From positions 434,001 through 498,000 of the forward strand of contig NZ_JBOCEG010000001.1 of assembly GCF_050586465.1 (NCBI RefSeq): 64,000 bases of DNA, read 5' to 3'. A program made the position numbers and the translations under genes. The stretch's first letter is position 1; each line of letters opens with the position of its first letter. Positions 26,101-35,144 of the stretch are shown one piece after another. This DNA comes from CAJXYS01 sp913063035. GTDB lineage: Bacteria; Pseudomonadota; Alphaproteobacteria; Rhodobacterales; Rhodobacteraceae. Under the pieces are notes generated by a model, which saw nothing but the letters and a program-made list of their open reading frames with translations, was not told the DNA's origin and did no database searches.

Positions 26101-27339
26101 TCAGCGCGGCGGGTCGTCGGCCCCGCCGCGGGTCCGGCCCATGAGCCGGCCCAGGATGAAGGTGGTGCGCGGCGTGTAGACGTAGCGCGTGTGCCGCGGC
26201 GCGCGGCGCCGCGTCCGCATGCGCCAGATCCCGAAGATCGAAAGGGCCAGGTGCGCCAGCGCGATGAAGGCGAACATGGCGGGCGGGCCGTAGCCGCCGA
26301 TGAGCGCCGAGACCGCGACCGGGCTGGCGATCGCGCCGAAGGCGAACAGGAACATGAGCGAAGAGCTCAGCTCCACCGCGTCTTCGGGCGCGGCGAAGTC
26401 GTTGGCATGCGCGGCCGAGACCGAGAAGATCGGGAAGGTGGTCAGGCCGAAGACGACCGCCGCCGAGAAGACCGCGACCGTGCCGGAGGTGCTGAGCGCC
26501 ACGGTCAGTCCGCAGGCCAGGATGGCCGCCACCGAGAGCCAGATCAGCACCCAGCGCCTGTCGAACTTGTCGGCGAGCCAGCCGATCGGGTACTGCGCCG
26601 CGGCACCACCGCCGACGAAGGCCGCGAGGAACAGGGCGATCTGGTCGGCACGCAGGCCCACCTCCTGGCCATAGACGGGCCCCACCATGCGGAACGCGGC
26701 GCTGGTGACCCCGGCCGTGACCACGCCGGCAGCGGCAAGGGGCGACAGCCGGATCGCCATCATCGGCTTCAGCCGCGGCGTCACCGGGGTGGCCGGCTGC
26801 GCCACGCGGGTCAGCGTCAGCGGCAGAAGCGCGGCACAGCAGAGGATCGCGAGAAGGTTGTACGAGACGTAGGAGGCCGGCTCCAGAACGCCGATCAGCA
26901 GCTGGGCGCAGAGCGACGCGCCCATATCCGCCAGCCGGTAGACGCCCAGCGTCCGCCCGCGCGTCGCATTGGTGACCTTGGCCTGCAGCCAGGCCTCGAT
27001 CACCGTGTAACAGCCCGCGACGCACAGCCCGGACATGATCCGCATCCCGGCCCAGGCCAGCGGATCGACCACCAGCATATGCGCGAGGATCCCGATCGCG
27101 CCGGCGGCCGCGAAGGCCGCGAACGCACGCGCATGCCCGATCGAGCCCATCAGGCGCGGCGCCCACCAGCATCCGATGAAAAACCCGACGAAATGCGCGG
27201 AGCCGAGCAGGCCGACCTCGGCGGCGGTGAACCCCGAGGCCAGCCCCGACAGCGCGTCGAGCGGGGCGATGCCCCCGTTGCTGAGTTGCAGGAGGATGAC
27301 CGACAGGAACAGGGCGGCGAAAGAGATGATCAGGCGCAT
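26101..27339 (-). CDS. MFS transporter
   Basis: A 412-residue protein with about 12 hydrophobic segments and a major-facilitator loop 2-3 region ('GSAHFVGFFIGCWWAPRLMG'). A second motif copy is in the later half ('PIGWLADKFDRRWVL'). It resembles the YcaD/sugar-MFS-like transporters seen in Rhodobacterales. The C-terminal cytoplasmic tail is basic ('RMRTRRRAPRHTRYVY'). The start at 27339 opens directly into the first membrane helix. The transported compound is unknown. It stands alone, 136 bp upstream of metG's start and in the same direction. Confidence 0.88.
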   Translation of the reverse strand: MRLIISFAALFLSVILLQLSNGGIAPLDALSGLASGFTAAEVGLLGSAHFVGFFIGCWWAPRLMGSIGHARAFAAFAAAGAIGILAHMLVVDPLAWAGMRIMSGLCVAGCYTVIEAWLQAKVTNATRGRTLGVYRLADMGASLCAQLLIGVLEPASYVSYNLLAILCCAALLPLTLTRVAQPATPVTPRLKPMMAIRLSPLAAAGVVTAGVTSAAFRMVGPVYGQEVGLRADQIALFLAAFVGGGAAAQYPIGWLADKFDRRWVLIWLSVAAILACGLTVALSTSGTVAVFSAAVVFGLTTFPIFSVSAAHANDFAAPEDAVELSSSLMFLFAFGAIASPVAVSALIGGYGPPAMFAFIALAHLALSIFGIWRMRTRRRAPRHTRYVYTPRTTFILGRLMGRTRGGADDPPR

Positions 27340-27480
27340 GACCCGGTCAGTCTGCGCCGCCGCCACGGGGATGCCGCTCCGTTTGCGACATTGGACCGTC
27401 TTTTCGAAATGAGGCGCCCCCGTGCGGGGGCGCCGCGCTTTTCCTCTCGCGCGCGGTGCGCGCTCGGGGGTCTGCGACGC

Positions 27481-27549
27481 GGATATTTGAACCACTTGGA
27501 TGGGACCTTGTCCTCCAGGTGGTGGAAATATCCCCGCCGGAGGCATGGA
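27481..27549. repeat. dispersed inverted repeat, copy 2 (full hairpin)
   Basis: The left arm GGATATTTGAACCACTTGGA (27481-27500) pairs with the right arm TCCAGGTGGTGGAAATATCC over a 13-base loop, with 17 of 20 positions matched. The right part plus its 3' flank (27515-27549) is identical to 16131-16165. It lies just downstream of the nusB stop and is a strong candidate for a terminator-type element. Confidence 0.85.
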
Positions 27550-27579
27550 GTCCGGCGCCGCAGGCGCCCGTGCGAGAGA

Positions 27580-28050
27580 TCAGCCGAAGGCTTCGGGACG
27601 GGCCTCGCGGGCCATGTGGTCGAGCACGGCGTTGACGAAACGCGGCTCGCGTCCCTCGGGATAGAAGGCGTGGGCGATGTCGACGAATTCGTTGACGACG
27701 ACGCGCGGCGGCGTCTCTCCGATGACCAGCTCGGCGCCGGCGGCGCGGAACAGCGCGCGCAGCGTCGGGTCGATCCTGTCGATCGGCCATTTCGCGACCA
27801 GTGCGCGGTCGGTCATCTGGTCGATCTTCGCCTGCCGGGCGACGGCGCCCTCGATGAGCGCGCGGAACAGGTTCACGTCGCCCTCGGCAAGTTCCGTGAC
27901 CTCGTCGTAGCCCCTGCCGAAACGGTGGGTCTCGAATTCGCGGCGCACCGTTTCGCTATCGCTGTCGGAGGCTTCCATCTGGAACAGCGCCTGCACGGCA
28001 TAGAGCCGCGCGGCCGAACGCATCTGGCGCCTGGCGGTCCGGTCGGTCAT
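27580..28050 (-). CDS. nusB: transcription antitermination factor NusB
   Basis: A 156-residue all-helical protein: 'RRQMRSAARLYAVQALFQME', 'VDEFVDIAHAFY'-type core ('RVVVNEFVDIAHAFYPEGRE') and 'FVNAVLDHMAREARP' are standard. NusB with NusE (S10) binds boxA RNA to prevent early termination in rRNA operons. It is the last gene of the ribE-ribB-ribH-nusB operon; its start overlaps the ribH stop by 4 bases. A hairpin repeat 31 bases after its stop probably ends the transcript. Confidence 0.95.
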   Translation of the reverse strand: MTDRTARRQMRSAARLYAVQALFQMEASDSDSETVRREFETHRFGRGYDEVTELAEGDVNLFRALIEGAVARQAKIDQMTDRALVAKWPIDRIDPTLRALFRAAGAELVIGETPPRVVVNEFVDIAHAFYPEGREPRFVNAVLDHMAREARPEAFG

Positions 28051-28607
28051 GTGCGTTGCGGTCCCTCGTCGCCGTCGGCCGCGCCCGCCACCCGGAAGGC
28101 TTCGCCGGCCGGGCGGAACCCGATCCCCTTCGAAGCCCCGGCGTATTTCCGGAAGAGCGCGATCAGGTGGAGCGCCGCCGCCGCCGCGCCGCCGCCCTTG
28201 TTCTGGCCGCACGGTTCGGCGCGCACGACCGCCTGGTCGCGGTTTTCCACCGTCAGGATGCCGTTGCCGATATGCGCCCCCTCGAGCCCGAGCAGCATCA
28301 AGCCGCGCGAGCTGTCGTTGCACACGGTCTCGTAGTGGCTGGTCTCACCGCGGATCACGCAGCCCAGCGCGACGAAGCCGTCGAAATTCGACTGCCGGTG
28401 CGCGATGCGGATGGCCGGCGGAATCTCCAGCGCGCCGGGCACCTCGATGATCTCGGCGCTGCCGCCGGCCTCGGCGATCACCGCCTGGGCGCCGGCCAAG
28501 AGATCGTCCGCGATGTCCTTGTAGTAGGGCGCGACGACGATCAGCAGCTTCGGCGGGCGGTCGAACGCCGGCAGCGGCAGCGCGTAATGGGTTTCGGTTC
28601 CGGCCAT
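28047..28607 (-). CDS. ribH: 6,7-dimethyl-8-ribityllumazine synthase
   Basis: A 186-residue enzyme that joins the RibB product with the pyrimidine from RibD to make lumazine. 'KLLIVVAPYYKDIADDLLAG', 'EIIEVPGALEIPPAI', 'GFVALGCVIRGETSHYETVC' (catalytic His in SHYE) and 'IGNGILTVENRDQAVVRAEP' are diagnostic. The C-terminal extension of some 20 residues after the core is poorly conserved. One base separates it from the ribB stop. Confidence 0.95.
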   Translation of the reverse strand: MAGTETHYALPLPAFDRPPKLLIVVAPYYKDIADDLLAGAQAVIAEAGGSAEIIEVPGALEIPPAIRIAHRQSNFDGFVALGCVIRGETSHYETVCNDSSRGLMLLGLEGAHIGNGILTVENRDQAVVRAEPCGQNKGGGAAAAALHLIALFRKYAGASKGIGFRPAGEAFRVAGAADGDEGPQRT

Positions 28608-28608
28608 G

Positions 28609-29709
28609 TCAGTCCTTCAGCGGGATGGGGCGCGTGCCCTCGATCGAGAGCCCGTAGCCTTCGAGCCCGACGACCTTTGGGCTCGGGGAATTGGTGAGCA
28701 GGACGAGCCGGCTCAGGCCGAGCGCGCCCAGGATCTGCGCGCCGAGCCCGTACTGGCGCAGCGTCTGCGGCGAGGCGGCGTCGCGGGTCATCTTCATTTC
28801 CGTGTCCCGCAGCAGCACGATCACGCCGCGGCCTTCCTCGGCGATCATCTTCATCGCGCCTTCCATCTGCCGGGCGCGGCCGGGGCGCAGCGCGAGGATG
28901 TCGTCCATCGGGTTGAGCGCGTGCATGCGCACCAGAACGGGCGCGTCGCCGGTGATGTCCCCCTTGGTCAGCACGATATGTTCCGCGCCATGCGTCTCGT
29001 CGGCGAAGACCCGCATCAGCCAGTCGCCCCCGAAATCCGAGGTCACGGCGCGCGCTTCGCGTTCGTTCACGAGGTTGTCGTAGCGGCGGCGATAGGCGAT
29101 CAGGTCCGAGATCGTGCCGATCTTCATGCCGTGTCGCTGGGCGAAGCTCACGAGATCGGGCAGGCGGGCCATGCTGCCGTCCTCGTTCATGATCTCGCAG
29201 ATCACGCCGGAAGGGTTGAGCCCGGCCAGCCGCGCGACGTCGACCGAGGCCTCGGTGTGGCCGGCGCGGACGAGCACGCCGCCGTCCTGCGCCCGCAGCG
29301 GGAAGACGTGGCCCGGCGTCGCGATATCGGCCGGCAGCGCGTTCGGGTCGGTGGCCACCGCCACAGTGCGCGCCCGGTCATGGGCCGAGATGCCGGTGGT
29401 CACGCCCTCGCGGGCCTCGATGGAAACGGTAAAGGCGGTTTCGTGGCGCGAGGAGTTTGACGAGGCCATCAGCGGCAGGCCGAGTGCGTCGATCCGCTCG
29501 CCCGGCAGCGCCAGGCAGATCAGTCCGCGGCCATGGGTGGCCATGAAGTTGATCGCGTCCGGGGTCGCCATCTGGCCCGGGATGACCAGGTCGCCCTCGT
29601 TCTCGCGGTCCTCGTGATCGACGAGGATGAACATCCGCCCGTTGCGGGCGTCGTCGATGATCTCCTCGATCGGCGAGATGGCGTCTGCGTAATCGTCTTC
29701 GGCGGCCAT
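28609..29709 (-). CDS. ribB: 3,4-dihydroxy-2-butanone 4-phosphate synthase with degenerate GCH II-like tail
   Basis: A 366-residue protein. The N-terminal 205 or so residues are a complete DHBP synthase, with the acidic loop 'DHEDRENEGDLVIPG', 'MATHGRGLICLAL' and 'GVLVRAGHTEASVDVARLAG'. The rest follows a GTP cyclohydrolase II fold ('MKMIAEEGRGVIVLL', 'YGLGAQILGALG', 'VVGLEGYGLSI') but lacks the zinc site C-x10-C-x-C and the R-Q-E-G-R catalytic loop. It should therefore make only the four-carbon precursor, and a separate RibA must exist elsewhere. The ATG at 29709 is chosen because GGAG lies 6 bases before it. It is 2 bp from the ribE stop. Confidence 0.92.
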   Translation of the reverse strand: MAAEDDYADAISPIEEIIDDARNGRMFILVDHEDRENEGDLVIPGQMATPDAINFMATHGRGLICLALPGERIDALGLPLMASSNSSRHETAFTVSIEAREGVTTGISAHDRARTVAVATDPNALPADIATPGHVFPLRAQDGGVLVRAGHTEASVDVARLAGLNPSGVICEIMNEDGSMARLPDLVSFAQRHGMKIGTISDLIAYRRRYDNLVNEREARAVTSDFGGDWLMRVFADETHGAEHIVLTKGDITGDAPVLVRMHALNPMDDILALRPGRARQMEGAMKMIAEEGRGVIVLLRDTEMKMTRDAASPQTLRQYGLGAQILGALGLSRLVLLTNSPSPKVVGLEGYGLSIEGTRPIPLKD

Positions 29710-29711
29710 GG

Positions 29712-30308
29712 TCAGCTCCATTCCCTCAGCCGCGCGACGTAGCGCGCCATGGTGTCGATCTCAAGGTTGACCAGATCGCCTTCGGCCACCGCGCCCCAGG
29801 TGGTGACCGTCTTGGTGTGGGGGATCAGGTTGACGCCGAACTCGCATCCCGCGACCTCGTTCACGGTCAGCGAGGTGCCGTTCAGCGCGACCGATCCCTT
29901 GGGGGCGATGAACCGGGCCAGCGCCTCGGGCGCGCGGAAGGTGTAGCGGGTGGAGTCGCCCTCGTCGCGGCGGGCGGTCACCTCGGCCACCCCGTCCACA
30001 TGTCCCGAGACGATATGCCCGCCAAGTTCGTCGCCCACGCGCAGGGCGCGCTCGAGATTGACGCGGGTTCCCTCGGCCCAGCCGGAGAGATTGGTCTTGG
30101 ACACGGTTTCGGCCGAGATTTCCACGTCGAACCAGTCCGAGGGCGCGGCGCCCTTGGCGATCACCGTCAGGCAGACGCCGTCACACGCGATCGAGGCGCC
30201 GATCTCGATGGTGGCGGCGTCGTAGCCGGTCGCGATCCGCGCGCGCAGGTCGCCGCGGCGCTCGATCTCGCGGATCGTTCCGATATCGGTGATGATGCCG
30301 GTGAACAT
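29712..30308 (-). CDS. ribE: riboflavin synthase alpha subunit
   Basis: A 198-residue enzyme made of two similar lumazine-binding halves: 'MFTGIITDIGTIREIERRGD' with 'DGVCLTVIA', and 'GGHIVSGHVDGVAEVTARRD' with 'VALNGTSLTVNEVAGCEFGV'. It dismutates two lumazines to riboflavin. It is the first gene of the ribE-ribB-ribH-nusB run. The 200 bp upstream do not show an FMN-riboswitch pattern. The next gene upstream is a capsule gene on the opposite strand, not ribD. Confidence 0.95.
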   Translation of the reverse strand: MFTGIITDIGTIREIERRGDLRARIATGYDAATIEIGASIACDGVCLTVIAKGAAPSDWFDVEISAETVSKTNLSGWAEGTRVNLERALRVGDELGGHIVSGHVDGVAEVTARRDEGDSTRYTFRAPEALARFIAPKGSVALNGTSLTVNEVAGCEFGVNLIPHTKTVTTWGAVAEGDLVNLEIDTMARYVARLREWS

Positions 30309-30437
30309 CGGGACACCCCTTGCCGTTTCGCCGCTGACCTATCCCGACCGGGCAGGCAGGGCAAGCCCGAAGGCGGCGCGGCGGCCGCGCTTAACCCCAT
30401 GCTTACCGCGATGCGCGTTCCATGCCCCCCGCGGTGC

Positions 30438-30467
30438 GTGACAGGGCCTAGCTTGTCCGGCTAGACT
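30438..30467 (+). promoter_or_regulatory. possible promoter of the capsule genes
   Basis: GTGACA (30438-30443) and TAGACT (30462-30467) are 18 bp apart, matching 5 and 4 of 6 consensus bases, 42 bp before the KpsS-like start. It lies in the 201-bp divergent gap to ribE. Confidence 0.4.
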
Positions 30468-30509
30468 CTCGTCGCTGGGCCGGACCGGTCTTGGCAGAGA
30501 GGTACCAGT

Positions 30510-31841
30510 TTGACGGGTAAAGGTCACGACACGGGCGCGGGCAGGCGCTTTCTCTTCCTGCAGGGGCCGCACGGCCCGTTCTTCTGGACGCTCGCGCGGA
30601 TGCTGCGATGTGCCGGGGCCGACGTGGCGCGGGTCGGCTTCAACGCGGGCGACGCCGCCTTCTGGCCCGACCGCGCAAGCTACATCCCCTATCTCGGCCC
30701 GGCGGCGCGCTGGCCTGAAAGCCTTGCCGCGATCTGCGCGGAACGCCGGATCACCGATATCGTGCTCTATGGCGACACGCGCCCCGTCCACGCCGCGGCA
30801 GCGGCGCATGCGGCCGCGCAGGCGATCCGGCTCCATGTCTTCGAGGAGGGATATCTGAGGCCCTACTGGGTCACCTATGAGCGTGGCGGCGCAAACGGAC
30901 ATTCGGCCTTGATGCGGATGAGCGTCGCTGAAATGCGGGCCGATCTGGCCGGCATCGACCCCGACCTGCCGGAGGCCCCCGCCCGCTGGGGTGACCTGCG
31001 CCAGCACGTCTTCTACGGCGCGCTCTACCATTTCCACGTCCTGTGCCGGAACCGGGCCTACCCGTTGTTCCGCCCGCACCGGAGCCTGACCGTCGCAGAG
31101 GAATTCCGGGTCTATCTGCGGCGTCTGGTGACGATGCCGGTGCAGGCGCTGCGGCGCCACATCGCGACGCGGCGGGTCAGGACCGGCGGGTTCGCCTATC
31201 ACCTCGCCCTGCTGCAGCTGCCGCATGATGCCTCCGTGCTGGCCCACAGCCCCTTCGCGGGCATGGAGGCGTTTCTGCGCCTCTGCATCGCGGAATTCGC
31301 CGCCGGGGCCCCGGCCCATCACCGGCTGGTGGTCAAGGCGCATCCGCTCGACGACGGGCGCCGGCCGCTGCGGCGCGTGACACGGGACCTGGCGCGGCGC
31401 CACGGGATCGGGGACCGTGTCCATTTCGTGCAGGGCGGCAAGCTTGCCTGGCTGCTCGATCACGCGCAAAGCGTGGTGACCGTGAACTCCACCGCCGCGC
31501 AGCAGGCGCTTTGGCGCGGCATCCCGGTGCGCGCCTTCGGGCAGGCGGTCTATGCCAAGCCGGAATTCGTGTCCGCCCAGCCGCTGGCGGCGTTCTTCGC
31601 CGATCCCGCGCCGCCCGACAGCCGGGCCTATCGCAGCTTTCGCCAGTATCTCCAGGAAACGAGCCAGGTGCCCGGCAGCTACTACTCGGCGGCGGGCCGC
31701 CGCCGGCTGGTCCGCCGCGTGACCGACATGCTGCTCGCGCCGGAAGATCCTTACGGCGCACTCAGGACCCGCAGCCGGCAAGGAATGGCCGGCGCATCGA
31801 TGCCACACCCGTTCCGGGTTGTGGGTGGCCGGGAACGGTAG
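30510..31841 (+). CDS. kpsS: KpsS-like capsule polysaccharide beta-Kdo transferase
   Basis: A 443-residue protein of the KpsS (capsule_synth) family: 'RFLFLQGPHGPFFWTLARML', 'FNAGDAAFWPDRASYIPY', 'LHVFEEGYLRPYWVTYE' and 'VVTVNSTAAQQALWRGIPV' are family blocks. KpsS adds the first beta-Kdo to lysophosphatidylglycerol, the lipid anchor of group 2-type capsules, on the cytoplasmic face. The start is TTG with GAGAGG about 7 bases upstream. The conserved core ends near residue 410; the tail is basic and low in conservation. It is followed after 27 bp by the export lipoprotein. Confidence 0.88.
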   Translation: MTGKGHDTGAGRRFLFLQGPHGPFFWTLARMLRCAGADVARVGFNAGDAAFWPDRASYIPYLGPAARWPESLAAICAERRITDIVLYGDTRPVHAAAAAHAAAQAIRLHVFEEGYLRPYWVTYERGGANGHSALMRMSVAEMRADLAGIDPDLPEAPARWGDLRQHVFYGALYHFHVLCRNRAYPLFRPHRSLTVAEEFRVYLRRLVTMPVQALRRHIATRRVRTGGFAYHLALLQLPHDASVLAHSPFAGMEAFLRLCIAEFAAGAPAHHRLVVKAHPLDDGRRPLRRVTRDLARRHGIGDRVHFVQGGKLAWLLDHAQSVVTVNSTAAQQALWRGIPVRAFGQAVYAKPEFVSAQPLAAFFADPAPPDSRAYRSFRQYLQETSQVPGSYYSAAGRRRLVRRVTDMLLAPEDPYGALRTRSRQGMAGASMPHPFRVVGGRER

Positions 31842-31868
31842 GACTGGTTTCAGGAAGGCATTTTCGCT

Positions 31869-33056
31869 ATGGTTGTCCAAAATATAAAGGCAGGCAAGAG
31901 CAGCGAGGGACCCCCATTGCTGACATTCGGAACGGGGAAGAAGGCCAGGACCCTGGTCCTGACGGCGCTTGTCATTGCGCTTTCGGGCTGCGCATTGCCG
32001 CGGCCGGGGCCGAGCAAGCAGGAAATATTCGCGGGATCCGTGCAGCGCGAGGGCGACGCTTTCGTCGTCACGGTCAATGATCACGTCACGCGCGCCACGG
32101 CGGTCCGCCCGGCGCTGGGCTTCGGCGCCGCGTTCCGGTCCGCCGGGCGCATCGGGTCCGACACGATCCGCCCCGGCGACGTGCTCGGACTGGTGGTCTA
32201 CGAGAACATCGAGGACGGGCTTCTGACCGCCGGTCTCTCCGGGCCGGCACCGCTCGACGAGATCCAGGTTGACAGCAGCGGCCACATCTTCGTGCCCTAT
32301 GCCGGGCGCCTCCTTGCCGCGGGCAAGTCGCCCGAGGAGCTGCGCCGGCTCCTGACCCGCAAGCTGGACGCGCAGACGCCGGATCCGCAGGTCCAGGTCA
32401 AGCGCCTGGCCGGCGACGGCGCAACCGTCGCGCTGATGGGCGATGTCGGGGCAGAGGGGGTCTACCCGATCGAGCGTTCCACCCGCACGCTGTCCGGCAT
32501 GCTGGCCAGGGCGGGCGGCGTGTCGATCGCCTCCGACGTGGCACAGATCACCGTCGTTCGCGGCAACCGGCGCGGCCGGGTCTGGCTGCAGGATCTCTAC
32601 GACCATCCCGAGGCCGATATCGCGCTGCGTCCGGACGATCGCATCATCGTCGAGAAGGACCGGCGCGCCTTCACGGCGCTTGGGGCCACGGGGGCGCAGT
32701 CGCTGGTCGATTTCAACACGCGCAACCTCTCGGCGCTGGAGGCCATCGCCCAGGTCGGCGGGCTGAGTTCGGACCGCGCCGATCCGACCGGCGTCTTCGT
32801 GTTCCGCAACGAGCCTGCCGAGACCGCGCGGCGCGTCCTGGGGCGCGACGACCTCGCGGGCACCCAGAGGATGGTCTATGTCCTCGACCTGACCGAGCCG
32901 AACGGCATGTTCCAGGCCCGCGATTTCCTGATCCGCGACGGCGATACCGTCTATGTCACCGAGGCTCCCTACGTTCAGTGGCAGAAGACGCTGTCCGCGC
33001 TGACCGGGTCGGTGGGAACCGTCAGTTCGGTGAATTCCCTGGCCAACGGCAGCTGA
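31869..33056 (+). CDS. polysaccharide export outer-membrane lipoprotein (Wza/KpsD-like)
   Basis: A 395-residue lipoprotein precursor with a lipobox ending at Cys41 ('ALVIALSGC'). It then has a polysaccharide-export domain ('DTIRPGDVLGLVVYENIEDG', 'IFVPYAGRLLAAGKSPEELR') and two SLBB-type repeats ('ALMGDVGAEGVYPI', 'ALEAIAQVGGLSS'). It should form the outer-membrane channel through which capsule or exopolysaccharide leaves. The ATG at 31869 gives a long leader; a TTG at 31917, with GCGAGGGA upstream, would give a neat 24-residue signal peptide and may be the true start. No KpsM/T/E-type transporter is in the window. Confidence 0.85.
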   Translation: MVVQNIKAGKSSEGPPLLTFGTGKKARTLVLTALVIALSGCALPRPGPSKQEIFAGSVQREGDAFVVTVNDHVTRATAVRPALGFGAAFRSAGRIGSDTIRPGDVLGLVVYENIEDGLLTAGLSGPAPLDEIQVDSSGHIFVPYAGRLLAAGKSPEELRRLLTRKLDAQTPDPQVQVKRLAGDGATVALMGDVGAEGVYPIERSTRTLSGMLARAGGVSIASDVAQITVVRGNRRGRVWLQDLYDHPEADIALRPDDRIIVEKDRRAFTALGATGAQSLVDFNTRNLSALEAIAQVGGLSSDRADPTGVFVFRNEPAETARRVLGRDDLAGTQRMVYVLDLTEPNGMFQARDFLIRDGDTVYVTEAPYVQWQKTLSALTGSVGTVSSVNSLANGS

Positions 33057-33065
33057 GGCCCGGCC

Positions 33066-35144
33066 GTGCCCGGCTCCGGCGCCGAGAGAGCCCGTCGCGA
33101 CACCGCCGCGGCGGCGGCCCGGCCTGTCTATGCGTTCAGCGCGGGTTTCTTCCGCCGGCCGTGGCTGCGGCGCCTCTTGGCGGTGGCGGGGTATGAGCTG
33201 CGCTTCGGTCTGCCGGGCGATGGCGATCTCGTGGCCGTCTGGGGGCGCGGACCGACGGCCTGGCGGGGCGAGGCGGTGGCGCGTCGACGCGGGGCGCAGC
33301 TGTTGCGGATCGAGGACGCGTTCCTGCGCTCGCTGCATCCCGGCCGGTCGGGCGGTCCTCCGCTCGGTCTGCTGATCGACGGCGAAGGTGTCCATTACGA
33401 CGCGGGCCGGCCCAGCGCGCTGGAACGTCTGCTGGCGGGGGCGCGGCTGGACGACGCGGCGCTGATCGCGCGCGCCGAGGCCGGCATGGCCCGCATGCGG
33501 GCGGCACATCTCGGCAAATACGCCGCCTGCGACCCGGACGAGGATCCGCCCCCGCCCGGATACGTGCTGGTCGCGGACCAGGTGCGCGGGGATGCGGCGA
33601 TCCGCCATGGCGGTGCGTCGGCGCAGACTTTTACCGCGATGCTCGCGGCGGCCCGCGCCGCGCATCCCCGGGCCCGCATCGTCATCAAGACCCATCCCGA
33701 AACCGCCGCCGGTCACCGGGCCGGTCATCTCACCCCCCGCGATCGCGATGGCCGGACGGACCTGCTGACCGCCCCGGTCTCGCCATGGCGGCTTCTCGAC
33801 GGCGCGGCGGCGGTCTACACGGTCAGCTCGCAACTTGGCTTCGAGGCGATCCTTGCCGGGCATCGCCCCGTCGTTTTCGGCCAGCCCTTCTACGCGGGCT
33901 GGGGGCTGAGCGAGGATCGCAACCCGCCGCCGCGGCGCGGCCGGTCGCTGACGGCGGCACAGCTCTTCGCGGCGGCGATGCTGGAGGCGCCGGTCTGGTA
34001 TGACCCGTTCCGCGACCAGCGCGCGGACTTCGAGACGGCGCTGGAAATCCTCGAGGCCGAGGCACGGGCCTGGCGGGCCGACCGCCGCGGTTACGTCGCG
34101 CTCGGCATGCGGCTCTGGAAGCGGCCGCAGGTGGCGCGGGTTTTCGGCACGGCCGGGCGCGGCGTGCGCTTTGCCGACGGCGCGGACAGGGCGCTCGGCC
34201 GCGCGGCGCGCGAAGGGCGCGACCTGCTGGCCTGGGCCGGGACAGCGCCCGACGGGATCCGGGACGCGGCGCGGCGACAGGGCGTGCGGTGCCTCGCCGT
34301 CGAGGACGGCTTTCTGCGGTCGCGCGGGCTGGGCGCGGCGCTGGTGCCGCCGCTCTCGCTGGTGGCCGACGATCTCGGCATCTACTACGATCCCGGCCGC
34401 GAAAGCCGGCTGGAGCGGCTGATCGCGGACTCCGCCGATCTGCCCGGATGGGCACTGGATCGCGCCCGGCGGCTGCGCGCGCAGCTGACCGCGGCCGGGC
34501 TGACGAAATACAATCTCGGCGGCGGCTTGCCCGCGCTGCCGCGTGATCGTCCGGTCATCCTCGTGGCCGGTCAGGTGGAGGACGACGCGTCGGTTCTCCG
34601 GGGCGCCGGGGCGGTTCGCGGTAATCAGGCACTGCTCGAGGCCGCGCGCCGCGCCCATCCGGACGCCTGTCTCGTCTACAAGCCGCACCCCGACGTGGAG
34701 GCCGGGCTGCGCCCGGGCGTGATCCCGGCCGCGCCGCTCGCCGCGCTGGCGGACGTGGTGGCGGCCGACGCCGACCCGGCGGCGTTGTTCGGGCGGGTCG
34801 ACGCGGTCTGGACGCTCACCTCGCTGCTCGGGTTCGAGGCGCTCCTGCGCGGGGTGCCGGTGACCTGTCTCGGGGCGCCGTTCTACGCGGGCTGGGGCCT
34901 GACCGAGGATATCGGCCCGGTGTCCGCGCGCAGGCGGGCGCGGCCGAGCCTGGACGCGCTGGTCCACGCGGCGCTTATCGCCTATCCGCGTTACGTCGAT
35001 CCGCTGTCGGGGCGGCCCTGCCCGGTCGAGGTCGCCGTCGACCGGCTGGGCGCCGGGATCGTGCCCCGCCCCGGCCCCGTCAATCGCGGCCTGTCGAAGC
35101 TGCAGGGCGTGTTTGCCGGACAGGCCTGGATCTGGCGGGGCTAG
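33066..35144 (+). CDS. kpsC: KpsC-like dual beta-Kdo transferase
   Basis: A 692-residue protein with two similar halves. Each half has a 'LLRIEDAFLRS' / 'CLAVEDGFLRSRGLG' block, a 'VLVADQV'/'ILVAGQVEDDASV' strand, a 'IVIKTHPE'/'LVYKPHPD' block and a nearly identical 'PFYAGWGLSED'/'PFYAGWGLTED' loop. This is the layout of KpsC, whose two domains alternately add beta-2,4 and beta-2,7 Kdo to extend the capsule linker started by KpsS. The start is GTG, 9 bp after the lipoprotein stop. It converges on ribD with one base between the stops. Confidence 0.9.
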   Translation: MPGSGAERARRDTAAAAARPVYAFSAGFFRRPWLRRLLAVAGYELRFGLPGDGDLVAVWGRGPTAWRGEAVARRRGAQLLRIEDAFLRSLHPGRSGGPPLGLLIDGEGVHYDAGRPSALERLLAGARLDDAALIARAEAGMARMRAAHLGKYAACDPDEDPPPPGYVLVADQVRGDAAIRHGGASAQTFTAMLAAARAAHPRARIVIKTHPETAAGHRAGHLTPRDRDGRTDLLTAPVSPWRLLDGAAAVYTVSSQLGFEAILAGHRPVVFGQPFYAGWGLSEDRNPPPRRGRSLTAAQLFAAAMLEAPVWYDPFRDQRADFETALEILEAEARAWRADRRGYVALGMRLWKRPQVARVFGTAGRGVRFADGADRALGRAAREGRDLLAWAGTAPDGIRDAARRQGVRCLAVEDGFLRSRGLGAALVPPLSLVADDLGIYYDPGRESRLERLIADSADLPGWALDRARRLRAQLTAAGLTKYNLGGGLPALPRDRPVILVAGQVEDDASVLRGAGAVRGNQALLEAARRAHPDACLVYKPHPDVEAGLRPGVIPAAPLAALADVVAADADPAALFGRVDAVWTLTSLLGFEALLRGVPVTCLGAPFYAGWGLTEDIGPVSARRRARPSLDALVHAALIAYPRYVDPLSGRPCPVEVAVDRLGAGIVPRPGPVNRGLSKLQGVFAGQAWIWRG

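Noticed and set aside
30309..30509. Possible FMN riboswitch ahead of ribE
   Set aside because: The conserved RFN blocks could not be found in this gap on the ribE strand.
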